In this document: positions 46,052 through 58,600 of the stretch, piece by piece | Layout of the letters: each line of letters opens with the position of its first letter | Numbering within the stretch: position 1 is the stretch's first letter | Source: Cephalotus follicularis | Taxonomy: Eukaryota > Streptophyta > Magnoliopsida > Oxalidales > Cephalotaceae | NCBI GenBank assembly: GCA_001972305.1 | Contig: BDDD01005830.1 | Location: 1 to 64,000 of the forward strand | Length of the DNA stretch: 64,000 bases | Direction: 5' to 3' | Position numbers and translations under genes: made by a program | Notes under the pieces: generated by a model | The model's database searches: none | What the model was told of the DNA's origin: nothing | Seen by the model: the letters and a program-made list of their open reading frames with translations, nothing else

Positions 46052-48703
46052 AGTATGTCCAAGATTGTTCTGTCCTTTGATTTTTTTTAGATGCTTGCCT
46101 AACTTGATTTTTGTCAGGTGACTTCCAAAAAAGATCAAGCTCAGTATTGGGCTGATCCATCCAGATCATATGAGTTCATTCCTATATCAGAAATAGCAAA
46201 AAATTTCAAAATTCCAAATTTGGTAGATCTGTGGAGTCAACACTTCATGTTCCATTCGATAAATCCAACAATCATCCTTCAGTTTTGTCTAAGACAAAGT
46301 TTGCTGTATCAAAATGGGAGCTTTTCAAAACATGTTTGGCACGAGAAGTGCTGCCAGGTAAGTTTTTTGTGCTTTTAATATTTGCCATTTTTAATCACAG
46401 ATGACATAATTGAATATGTTTAAAATGCCCTCACGTATGTTCTCTATTATATAATTTAAGATTTATTATATACTGGACAATCATACTGAGTTTCATACTT
46501 ACATTGGAAATTGAAGTATTGTTAACCAGTAAATATATGTACTCTAACTCTTTATTCCCTTCAAAATCTTTCTCATAATTTATAAGGTCTCATGTTTGCT
46601 ACATATATTGAAGGTTGCATTTGTCGGGTTAGTTACATGCACAATGTTTTTAAGAACAAGGCAACACCCCAAAGATGAGACAAATGGCAACCTCTATCTC
46701 TCTTGCCTATTTTTTTGGGCTGGTGCATATAATGTTTAATGGATTTTCTGAGCTGCCGATTATGATAACTCGACTCCCAGTCTTTTACAACCAACGTGAT
46801 GATAACTTTCATCCTGCATGGGCCTGGTCCATTGCCAGCTGGATATTACGTTTACCTTATTCCGTTATTGAAGCTGTTGTCTGGTCTTGTGTTGAATACT
46901 ATACTGTCGGGTTTGCTCCTGCAGCTGAGAGGTATCCATGTTTCCTTTCAGATGATATAATTTTTAAGAATTTCTTGATACTCATTTTATTTCTTCATGT
47001 TTCAGGTTTTTCCGAGTTATGTTCTTACTCTTTTCTGTGCACCAAATGGCATTGGGTCTCTTTTTTTGCACGAGATAAGGTCATTGCAAGTACATTTGGA
47101 TCAGCTGCCCTCTTAGTTATATTGTTGTTGGGCGGATTTATCATTCCAAAAGGTAGGTTGGATTAGTTCTTTTTTGGTTCAAAGTTTAGTAAGCTTTGTT
47201 TTTTACATTGTGAGACAAATTATCATCCTCGATTTGCTTGTTGCATTTATAGGAATGATTAAACCTTAGTGGGTTTGGGCTTTTTGGTTGTCACCATTAG
47301 CCTATGGCCAATGTGCAATTTCTGTCAATGAATTTACTGCCACAAGGTGGATGGAGGTTTGTTCAGAAATACAGTCCTGTTGGTTTTTAATTGCTTGATT
47401 TAGTCTATCAAGATTTAAAACATCTTGCAGAAATCTTCGTTTGGGAACAACACAGTTGGGTATAACATTCTCCATTCACATAGTTTACCTGATGGAGAAT
47501 ATTGGTATTGGCTTGGAGTTGGTATTTTATTACTTTATGCTTTACTCTTCAATTACCTTGTGACTGTGGCATTGTCCTACCTTAATCGTAAGTTAAAGAA
47601 TGAAAAAGTTTTGTCTTTGTCAATCCATTAGTCTATTAGAGTTCATGCCACAATCTCTTTTCTCTGTTTTTCTTTCTTTTTGCTTGGATAAATTTTTTCC
47701 AAGTAAATATAAGCTGTAATGTTACATCTTGTGTGTTCATTTATCACAGCTCTAAGGAAATCCCAGACAATGATAAACTACCTTGGTGTTCTTCTAGGGC
47801 AGGGAATTAGTGGAGTTCCCCAGATTCCCAATAACTACAATCCAGCTACTTGGATGCATGAGGTTACTACACCTGGTGTTGAAGAAAGAATCGGGGCAGG
47901 CTTCGCGCAGATATATAGAAATTCCGAGCAATATAGGTGATCCAATCTGTGTCATGTTACTTGTGCAAGAAAGATATTTGCCCATGTCCTGTCTTGTTTA
48001 GTCCTTTGATTCTTACACACCATGCACGAGCACACGTGTGCATATATTTCTATACATGTTGTTGATATTTATAAATGAATGTTTTCATATTGATATAGGG
48101 AGGTGGAAGCTTCCATCAAGCATTTGAGTACCCCTCTCGCAGGCTCAGAACCTTTAAAGTTTGTTTCTACATATGCACAAAATAATTTGACTCAATTTTG
48201 GACTTGCCTTCGGAAACAAAATCTTGTATATTGGAGAAGCCCACAGTACAATGCCATGAGGTTGGTCTTTACCACGATCAGTGCAGTAATATTTGGTGCA
48301 GTTTATTGGAACGTTGGTTTGCGAAGGTAAAGTGTCTCTGTTTGATCATCTTCTACATTTGAATTGGCTTTGCTGAAATTGTCTCTGTTCACTTCAATTT
48401 TCTTTTAAAAGGTGTTAAACATCTTAAAACATGTTGTACAGGGACTCAACTAAAGCTTTGCTAATGGTTATGGGAGTTCTTTATGCTGCATGCTTGTTTT
48501 TAGGGGTCAATAATGCCTCCTCTGTACAGCCAATTGTTTCGATTGAAAGGACAGTATTTTATAGGGAGAAAACAGCAGGAATTTACTCACCGTTATCTTA
48601 TGCAGCAGCGCAGGTATCCATTATTATTGTAACGAAATTTATAAAATTTATAGCTATTGTAGAAAGGATAGGTGATGGATCTCTCAATTTTCTGGTTAAC
48701 AGG

Positions 48704-51635
48704 GATACCTGAAACATGAAGAAATAAAATGAGTATAAAGAAATTCCGAAAAATTATATCATCATCCGAAAGGAAACATGGATACCTCCCAGTTGGAGGA
48801 GCAAAGCCGACAATATAAGAAAACCGATGACTACGCATCAACAGCACTTCTCATGCCAAACAGGTTTTGAAAAGCTACTATTTTGATACAGCAAACTTTG
48901 TCTTGGACAAAGGTGAAGGAGGACTGTTGGATTTATCGAATGGAACATGAAGAGTTGAATACACAGATCTAACAAATTTGGAATTTTGAATTTTTTTTTG
49001 TTATTTTTGATACTGGAATGAACTCATATGGTCTGGATGGATCAGCCCAATACTGAATTTGATCTTTTTTTGAAGTCACCTGGCAAAAATCAAGTAAGGC
49101 AAGCATCTTAAAAAAATCAAAGGACAGAACAATCTTAGACATAAATACATCTTGAAGAAAATCTGCATCCCATTTACTACGTGGCAATTGAAAGCCTAAT
49201 GACCCAAAGAAACTCTTCAGCTCGAGGGCCGTGATATACCACGTGACCTTCTGTGCAGGCTGAAGAAGAGCAATCATTACAGTTGCCTCCATTAGATGAA
49301 CAAAGTTATTTACGCATTTCACTTTTTGGTATGTGGTGGAGATATCAAGTCCAGTAGATATCTCATCCACAAATAAGGCTTTTCGAGGCCCAACATTCAT
49401 TTCTCCTGCATAAGCATAGAAGAGTATTAATTGCTGGAACACCATCCACAAAGTGACTATGAAATGCTCAAAATTACAACTTCTCTATGTCTCTGAATTT
49501 GAAAAAAAATTATTTAGGACGCAAAACCATATGTTCTCTTAAAATAAACAAGTTTGAAATAATTGATCAAGCCATCAACATCAATGTTTCAATTGACCTT
49601 TCAATCCATATTATGATTAAAACAAAGATAACAATAACAACCAGAATTGATAAGCTGCATTATGGTCTCAAATCATTAAGGAATAATGTTATAACTACAA
49701 ATTGGAATTAAAACAGAGAAGTGATAACCCGCACAAGACTCTGGAAACTTTTATAGGTGCTGCTTATAACTGATGTGAAACATGGAAAATTCAAGGGTAT
49801 TTCTTCAACTACAAGGAGAAAGAGAGAAAGAGTAACCTGTGGTAACCCTTTTCCGTTGACCACCTGAAACACCTCTAAGCATATCATTACCAACTATAGT
49901 CTCTGAACATATATCAAGACCAAGTACTTTTAAAACGTAATCTGTCGAAACACTGTGTTTTTTTACCACCGACAACTGATGCCTGTGCAACAAAATTCAT
50001 CAAATAAAGTTTAAGGAATCAAGTAAAGAAGAAGACACGAAAATACATATTTTAGAGTGATGACCTTCATAAAAGCATAAATCTCTAGACTTGTGTCTCC
50101 TTCTCCAAACGTGTTAGATCATTCATGCATCCTATAGCGAAAAAAAAAGAGGTTACAATATTATGCTATAGGGTAGGTAGTTTATGAGATTATTAGTGCA
50201 TTCAAAGGATCTAAGAAAACAAACCTACAAAACCTTTGCTTGCACCTTGACATCTAGCAGCAAATTCAAAGGTTTCTCGTACAGTGAGCTCTGCAATGTG
50301 ATTATCGGTTTGGCAGATGTAAACGGAAGTTCTTTGAACGCAAAATTCATCAAGCTCTTGGCCATTGTATGTAATGTTACCACTTTTCTGATAACAAAAC
50401 CAATAATTGTATCAAGAAGGAATCCGTCCATTACATCACAGTTGGTGGAAAGTAATTTCATTTTATATCAAAGCTAAGCAAAGCTATGTTCTTGCGGTTG
50501 ACATGAAGAAGGACAAGTTAGACAAGTTGCCAAAAACAAATGAGGTACAACAGTGAACATTCTATTGCCCCAGCTAGCATGTCAGAATCTCTAAACATAG
50601 TTGTATATCAAAATTGTCATATGCTCGTATCATTCTATAAAGATTAAAATTTTAGATACTTGATAACTCTATGTAACTGGCATTTAATTAAGTGTACTGT
50701 CATTTAAAAGATTTTTTTTTTTTTTTTTGGTTATCCTAACAGTAAACAAATATTATTAAGGGTTTTTGATAACCATTCAAGCAACTGCAAGATTAATGCA
50801 CCGAAAAAATTTAGAAAACCACTGGCCAAGTGATGGCTCCAAGTTAACTTTTTTTTTTTCATTCAATAAAACCAAAATAGAGACAGTTATCTAATCAAAT
50901 CCAATAAAGGGCAAAGATATGTGATGGAAAGTTTTAGGGGGTGGCTTTATACAAAGGTAAACTGTTTTCACAAGAATCACAAACTATCATTAATGTTCAT
51001 AGGAGAGCTGCTTCGAAATCGTAATTGAAGTCAAAAGTAATACTACATAAAAAGAAACCCGTGAATACCAAACTTCAAGCTTTTGTCAAGTTTTCCTACT
51101 AGAGCTAATAGCAAGGTAGATTTGCCGGAACCTGGAGCACCTAAAAGCAAAGTCATCATACAAAAGCACAAAGCACCAATGTCACCGTGTTAATGACATT
51201 GACTATCAACAGTGAAACACGTGTTACTTAAGAATCCAAAAGCAACAGTAAATCGGTTAGAAACATTATTCATTCTAAACTAAATAACTAAAAAAAGTAG
51301 AGAGAGCCATTTTACACTCAAAACTCAATCCAACCGTTCAGATTAGAAAGTGGGATGTCAAGAACATGCTGTCAAAATTTCAGTTCAATTGGACCACAAA
51401 TGACGATCGTGAGGTTGTTGAAGCCTGGACAGCCACTACAGAAACAAGAAAGAGTAACCTGTGGTAACCCTTTTCCGTTGACCACCTGAAACACCTATAA
51501 GCATATCATTACCAACCGTAGTCTCTGAACATATGTCAAGACCATGTACTTTTAAAACATAATTTGTCGAAACACTGTGCTTTTTACCACCGATAACTGA
51601 TGCTTGTGCAACAAAATTCATCAAATAATGTTTCT
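48704..51635 (-). pseudogene. Inverted partial copy of the ABCG31 gene (exons 4-10)
   Basis: Reading down the minus strand: an extra exon 7 copy (about 51602-51458), then exon 4 with Walker A remnants (about 51142-51058), exon 5 (about 50390-50226), exon 6 remnant (about 50130-50060), a second exon 7 with VSGGQRKR (about 49981-49837), a mutated exon 8 (about 49408-49140), exon 9 (about 49080-48820) and the end of exon 10 fused to it (to about 48704). Introns are retained. Exons 8 and 9 carry substitutions and deletions, and exon 9 is joined to exon 10 by loss of intervening DNA. At 48703/48704 it abuts the direct copy in opposite orientation. It is non-coding as it stands. Confidence 0.9.
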
Positions 51636-51878
51636 GATTCAATCTTGTATTGGATTGATTTCATGATAAATGAAAAGTTCATTCCTTAAGCTAGCCTGCT
51701 ATGACTTCATTGGGAGTTTGATGATTTGCACCACAGAGTGAATGTGGTGCACTAAAAACTGGTTTTAAATTCATAGAGAAAATAAAAATTGGTTGACTGA
51801 TCTGGTTTGTTGCTTTTATTTAGATCAATAAAGTGAACTTTGCTAATTAAAAATTGTACATGGCTTCTTTGTTTCTAT
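51636..51878 (+). repeat. Inverted-repeat left arm (243 bp)
   Basis: Reverse complement of 52225-52467 with about six mismatches in 243 bp and no indels. It contains a reverse-orientation copy of the last codons and 3' flank of the PRISE-type fragment. The loop is 346 bp. Confidence 0.95.
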
Positions 51879-52224
51879 CATCCTACGTGGTATTGAGAAT
51901 GATGATTGTCTTATTCAAAACATCAAGTATAAGCAACTCATAACCGAATCAAACATAACAGTTAATTCTTTCATATTTGTAAACAGTAACTGAACCATTG
52001 CTTTTAAAACCAAACCAAAACCAACCGCGACGAACACAACAATTCGATTTGGATTAATGGTAGATGGCCAAAATTTCACTAATGCACAGCCCATGAAAAA
52101 TATAGGCAGCAGTAGATAAAAAGCTAAAAAAGTGAGATACAATATATAAACCATAATGCATGGTAAATAAAATAATAAATCTATTCCTAACATGAAGGAG
52201 CCAGTGCATACCTAAAATGTATGT

Positions 52225-52467
52225 ATAGAAACAAAGAAGCCATGTACAATTTTTAATTAGCAAAGTTCACTTTATTGATCTAAATAAAAGCAACAAACCA
52301 GATCAGTCAACCAATTTTTATTTTCTCTATGAATTTAAAACCAGTTTTTAGTGCATCACATTCTCTCTGTGGTGCAAATCATCAAACTACCAGTGAAGTC
52401 ATAGCAGGCTAGTTTAAGGAATGAACTTTTCATTTCTCATGAAATCAATCCAATACAAGATTGAATC
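52225..52467 (-). repeat. Inverted-repeat right arm (243 bp)
   Basis: Partner of 51636-51878. Its right end overlaps the C-terminal codons of the PRISE-type fragment (52414-52467); the remainder would be that gene's 3' untranslated region. Confidence 0.95.
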
Positions 52468-52818
52468 CAATGTCTTGCACCTCATCTTGAATCTCAGATG
52501 ATCAGCTTTGTCCCTTGTCCCCAGCATTTTCACCTGACATCTAAACAACATATCGAAAAATACCCAGTTGGCTAAATCTTCCATTTCTGTTTGAATTAGT
52601 CCTTGTTTGGATACAATTTCTTGCCACACTTTTTTCTTGTCACTCATAGCTGTTTCAAACCAGAAATCCTCCAAAGACATCTCTTGAGGCACTTCTACCT
52701 CAAACTTGTTTGCAAGAGTTGGCCAGATGTCTTTCCATGTAAAACTTGGCCTATTGATTGCATTGAATGCTTGGCCACCAATGGAAGATGTGCAATCATT
52801 GGTGGCTGCCCAAATGTG
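52414..52818 (-). pseudogene. 3' fragment of a PRISE-type reductase gene
   Basis: The minus strand encodes about 134 residues of the C-terminal part of a progesterone 5-beta-reductase/iridoid-synthase-like enzyme, a short-chain dehydrogenase family. Recognisable segments are [53 protein letters not shown] and the terminal [15 protein letters not shown]. The NAD(P)H-binding N-terminus and catalytic residues are missing. The frame is open because the fragment is a single exon. Upstream of residue AA the DNA changes abruptly at 52818/52819 to a copy of DDB2 intron 10, so the first dozen residues of the open frame (starting [10 protein letters not shown]) are non-native. Non-functional remnant. 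Confidence 0.75.
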
Positions 52819-53046
52819 CATTTTTAGTGAAGTTCTTGGGTGTTGAAACATTAATCTGCTTATGTTCTAAAATTTACGTAATCTATTGTTACGTGAAGAT
52901 GGAAATGATACCATCGTATCTCTTTTTCATGTGGTGAAAGGTTGCCTCCTTGTTATAAATTAAAAGCAGGATGAAGCTCGTTATTTGTAACGATTGTTTA
53001 GGAAATATCGGGATTCATTTTTTTTTGAAGATTCCATCCAGTATTT
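52819..53046. repeat. Displaced copy of DDB2 intron 10 segment
   Basis: Matches 43091-43318 in the same orientation. One side joins the PRISE-type fragment directly, the other runs into AT-rich DNA. Confidence 0.93.
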
Positions 53047-55540
53047 CATAAGACTTGTTAAAGGATTTTCTCATATGATTTTTCCAATTTTGTTAATTAT
53101 AGTTAACCGCTTGCATTATATTGATTTTTTTTTTTTATGTATATCAAATTGAGAAAAAAATTATGTGTCACTTTAAAAAACCATTATTTTTTTAAGACGT
53201 CTTAAGATTTTTCCTTATATATATTATAGGTTTTGTTAACACTTTTTTGATTAATTGATTATCAATCAAACAAATTAGAAATATTTGACATTTTGTAAAA
53301 AATGATGTTATCAAAACTACGAGACAATCAATCAATAGAAAAAATGTTTAACAAATCTTCTTTGGATACTTGTTAACAAAACTCATATATAATAACTAAA
53401 ATGTGTTTTTTTTTCAAACTTTGGAGGTTTGCAGTGTATTTAAATTCTATAAATGCACGCCTATAGTTTCAAGTTTATGCTATTAAGGTTCAATCTCACT
53501 ACTTGAACTATCGGAACGTAACATGCAAATAGAATTTTTCTTGGGCACTTTAATTATCAATAAGTGATGGTTAGAGCAATGACATCAAATTAGTTCGTTT
53601 AGTCATGCAAACAATTGCAGTTCCAAAAAGATATCTAAGTTAAACCACCCCATAATAAATGGTTATATATAGAATTAGATTAAGACAGACGTAATTAAGC
53701 TGGTACGTTCATAAGGACTTTGCCTTAATTTCAGTGAAGTATGAAAACTGAATTGGTCAAATTATGGTATTACTAAAATTTAACATGCTTTATTATAAGC
53801 GAAGGAAAGAATTTTCCCATTTCAATCCAGATTTTGATGCTGAATCAGTGATAACAGTCATCAAAACTCTAAACGCTTTTCTCCACCATCCGCTAATATT
53901 ATTTTTTGTATTATTCCTTAGTAGGATTTTGACAGTCGAATTAATATTTTCGTCGAAAAAAAATTAATAAATGTTATATATGCAAAAGTTAAAGAATGTC
54001 TAACGAAATTTATTGTTTTTTTTTTAACTTTAGTAACAGCTTCTATTTAATACAAACTTGGATTCGGAGAATTCTATCACATTTTAAAAAATGCTTATAG
54101 GATTTCTGAAATACTTATAGAATTCACATTTTTAAGAATGTGATTTTATTTCCATAAAAAAGATTATCCGAACTAAATGTACCATAAAGCTTATTTGGTA
54201 TTGTTTTGTGTTTCACAAAAATAATGTGTAAAATTACTGAGGTTGAGTTTAGTAATATGGTGGGAACTACTCTTATTGAAGACCATATTATACTATATTG
54301 ATATTTTGTAACTAAAATATAAGTTATTGTAATCCATAACAGTTATGAGAGTAAATAGTGGGGCATTAATAGCAAAATTACGTACAACTAGTAAGAAATC
54401 AACATCTAATTTTATAAAAAAATAGTTTACCCAATTAAAAAATCAACATCTAATTTTATAAAAAAATAAATGAAAATGTGACAATACGAGTTATGACACA
54501 CGAACTTGACAAAATAATAAGCTAAATGAGTTTAATTTGAATTCAATTGAGATATATTAGTATCAATTCATATAATTTGATTCAAATTTGAGTCATATTA
54601 GTTTAATCCGTTAAATACAACACAAATCTGATTCAAATCCGACACTAAAATAATAAAGACACAGTATATTGATACGAATAATCATCCCTTCCCTGTTTAT
54701 GAACGTGACCATTGTTATAAAAAATCGGACCGGACCGGTCGGTTCAACAGGAAAAATCGGGAACCGGCCGGACATCCTGGCCGGTCTCCTCTATAAAACA
54801 TTTTTTTGGTGAAAACCGTAATTAATCGTTTGATGACATCATCAACCCATTTGAACCGTCCGAAAAAAAAAACATATACATTTTTTAATATATTTTTTAT
54901 TCTTTTTACTTTCCTAATTTAATATTAAATAACCTAATTTGACACCTAAGCCCCTCATGTAAACAACTAAACTCATTTTAAACATGATTAGTTCATTTTC
55001 TTGGTTTAAATTTGTTATGGTTATCTATAGAATATTATTATGTTAGCTTTATTATTTTAAATTTGTGAAACGTTATTTAAAATATGGAGAATGTTAATTT
55101 TATATATAATAAAGAATAATATTTTTTAATGTTTTTATTACTTATTATATGTGTTAATGTCATTAAATATATATTTATTTAAAAATTTAAGGCTCAAACC
55201 TCAAACCCTTGAATCTCTAGATTTTAAGGTTCGATGATCAGTCCGATTTTAATAATATTGAAAGTGACTGTTCATTGATAGTTAACAAAGCATGAATAAA
55301 CAGCTGTATTAAAGATAAAAATCTTGAATTAACCGTGTCAATAAAACGCTGTATTAAAGATAAAAATCTTGAATTAACCGTGTCAATAAAACGCTGTTTT
55401 TTCTCAGAATTTAAAGGATCAAGAATTTTAATACAGGCCAGCTCAACGGAAAAATCATCTAGAAGATATGAAGGAAGGGTAGTTTAGGTATTTTCCATTT
55501 TCGAAATTCGCGGGATCAGCTCAAACACGTTTTGCGTTTA
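53047..55540. other. Gene-free DNA upstream of ABCG31
   Basis: AT-rich, no gene. It contains a ~30-bp duplication near 54385-54468 (aaatcaacatctaattttat twice), a GC-rich accggtcggttc/ccggccgg palindromic patch at about 54730-54785, and a 45-bp tandem duplication at 55303-55347 and 55348-55392 (gctgtattaaagataaaaat unit) close to the ABCG31 promoter. Confidence 0.7.
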
Positions 55541-55670
55541 TAACAAACCCTACGCTTCTCCTTCTCTGCCACTTGAAAACGAAACACAACAAACAGAGTT
55601 GGTTTTTAATTTGAAATCTCTCCAAAACCTCTCATAAACACACACAGAGATTCTTAGAGAGAGAAAATCT

Positions 55671-58600
55671 ATGGCTGCGGCATCGAACGGGAGTGAGTAC
55701 TTCGAGGTGGAGATAGAGAGAGGGAGGGAGTCGTTTGCGAGGCCGTCAAATGCAGAAGCGGTGGAGGCCGATGAGGATGAGCTGCTGTGGGCGGCCATTG
55801 CGAGGCTTCCGTCACAGAAGCGAGGGAACTTCGCTTTGTTGAGACGTACTCCTTCGGAGCATGACGGCGCCGACGGGAATAGAACGGAGACGATCGATGT
55901 CAGGAAGTTAGATCGAACCAATCGTGAGCTTGTAGTGAAGAAAGCTTTGGCTACTAATGATCAAGATAATTTCGCGTTGCTCTCTGCTATTAAGGAAAGA
56001 CTCGATAGGTATATATTGTGAATCGATAGGTATATATTGTGACTTGCATGCATTTTGATGCATGAAATGAAAATAGCTATCTCCTCTCCTCCTGGATTTT
56101 AATTTTTTTTTTTCCTCTGTTTCGTTTTGACATAAATTTGAACATATTAACATTAAAAAAAATTTGCAATGATTGATGGAATTTCTTGTAGTGAATTATA
56201 ATTTTGTTAAACTACAAGCATTTTTGATATTTTGTAAAAATGTTTATATATATGTTGTATCTAATTAGTTGTATGTATTTGATTATTGAAGAGTTGGATT
56301 GGAGGTGCCAAAGGTGGAAGTGATGTTTGAGAACTTGAATATTGTGGCTGATGTTCAAACAGGCTCAAGAGCTTTACCTACTTTGATTAAAGTCGCTCGT
56401 GATATGTTTGAGGTTTACTTTTTGCTTTTTTTTTTTTAAAATTATTTGTTATGATATATCATTTATATCATATCGTCTATTATAAATAAAAATAATATTG
56501 TTGGGTTAGACAATAAATCTTAATATTTTTTTTACTTGGTTTTTTGTTATTTTATTATATAGACTGAATTTTTATCATGATGCCTTTGTTATTTGAATGC
56601 AGAAAATACTAACTAGTTTAAGGATATCTCAACCTAAACGATATTCTTTAACTATCTTGAAAGATGTTAGTGGTGTTGTAAAACCGAGAAGGTAACATGG
56701 CTCTCTCTACTTTTTTTAGTTATTTAGTTTATAATGAATTATGCTCCAAATCGATTTACTATAGTTATTAGTTTATGTAACAGGAAATTTATAGTTAGAT
56801 ATCTACTTTAATAGAACATCCCATGATATATGGTTAATTAAGATAATTGCTTTTTGATTCATAAGTACTACATGTTTCACTGTTGATAGTCAATGTCATT
56901 AATCATTAACACGATGACATTGGTGGTTTGTGCTTTTGTAGGATGACTTTGCTTTTAGGTCCTCCAGGTTCCGGCAAATCTACCTTGCTATTAGCTCTAG
57001 CAGGAAAACTTGACAAAAGCTTGAAGGTTAGTATTCACGGGTTTCTTCTTATATAGTATTACTTTTGACTTCAATTACGATTTCGAAGTAGCTCTTCTAT
57101 GAACATTAATGATAGTTTGTGATTCTTGTGAAAACAGTTTACCTTTATATAAAGCCACCCCTAAAACTTGCCATCACATATCTTTACCCTTTATTGGATT
57201 TGATTAGATAACTGTCTCTATTTTGGTTTTATTGAAGAAAAAAAAAGTTTACTTGAAGCCATCACTTGGCTAGTGGTTTTCTAAATTTTTTGGGTGCATT
57301 AATCTTGCACTTGCTTGAATGGTTATCAAACACCATTAATAATATTTGTTTACTGTTAGGATTCTTTAAAATGACAGTACACTTAATTAAATGCCAGTTA
57401 CATAGAGTTATCAAGTATCTCAAATTTTAATCTTCATAGAATGATACCAACATACGACAATTTTGATATACAAATATGTCTAGAGATTCTGACATGCTAG
57501 CTGGTGCTATAGAATGTTTACTACTCTACCTTCTTTTTTTTCTTTTGGCAACTTGTCTAACTTGTCCCTCTTCATGTCCACAGCAAGAACATAGCTTTGC
57601 TTAGCTTTGATACAAAATGAAAATACTTTCCACAAACTGTGATGAAATGAACGGATTCCTTCTTAATACAATTATGGGTTTTGTTATCAGAAAAGTGGTA
57701 ACATTACATACAATGGCCAAGAGCTTGATGAATTTTGCGTTCAAAGAACTTCTGCGTACATCAGCCAAACCGATAATCACATTGGAGAGCTCACCGTACG
57801 AGAAACCTTTGACTTTGCTGCTAGATGTCAAGGTGCAAGCGAAGGCTTTGCAGGTTTGTTGTCTTAGATCCTTTGAATGCACTAATAAGCTCATAAACTA
57901 CCTACCCTATAGCATAATATTGTAACCTTTTTTTTCACTATAGGATACATGAATGATCTAACACGTTTGGAGAAGGAGACGAATATACGTCCAAGTCCAG
58001 AGATTGATGCTTTTATGAAGGTCATTATCCTAAAATCTGTATTTTCGTGTCTTCTTCTTTACTTGATTCCTGAAACTTTATTTGATGAATTTTATTGCAC
58101 AGGCATCAGCTGTCGGTGGTAAAAAGCACAGTGTTTCGACAGATTACGTTTTAAAAGTACTTGGTCTTGATATATGTTCAGAGACTATAGTTGGTAATGA
58201 TATGCTTAGAGGTGTTTCAGGTGGTCAACGGAAAAGGGTTACCACAGGTTACTCTTTCTCTCTTTCTCCTTGTAGTTGAAGAAATACCCATGAATTTTCC
58301 ATGTTTCACATCAGTTATAAGCAGCACCTATAAAAGTTTCCAGAGTCTCAATTTGTAATTATAACATTATTCCTTAACGATTTGAGACCATAATGCAGCT
58401 TATCAGTTCTGGTTGTTATTGTTATCTTTGTTTTAATCATAATATGGATAGAAAGGTCAACTGAAACATTGATGTTGATGGCTTGATCAATTATTTCAAA
58501 CTTGTATATTTTAATAGAACATATGATTTAGCATCCTAAATAGATTTTTTTTCCTAATTTGACATAGAGAAGTTGTAATTTTGAGCATTTCATAGTCACT

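Larger units (their letters stand above)
44945..48703 (+). pseudogene. Direct partial copy of the ABCG31 gene, without NBD2
   Basis: Intron-containing copy of the gene at 55671-63903. Recognisable pieces: part of exon 8 (44945-45090), exon 9 (46119-46358, end deleted and one base lost), exon 10 (46615-46931), exon 11 (47007-47154, internal deletion), exon 12 (47254-47357, with TAG replacing a Trp codon), exon 13 (47432-47588), the start of exon 14 fused at about 47771 to the end of exon 18, exon 19 (47805-47938), exon 20 (48101-48328) and exon 21 (48444-48615). The exon 14-18 deletion removes the whole second nucleotide-binding domain. Retained introns show it arose by DNA duplication and not retroposition. 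It is interrupted by a GC-rich insert and an IQD fragment. It cannot encode a transporter. Confidence 0.92.

Noticed and set aside
54720-54790. Terminal inverted repeat of a DNA transposon at the accggtcggttc/ccggccgg patch
   Set aside because: The patch is palindromic and GC-rich, but no partner end or target duplication was found.
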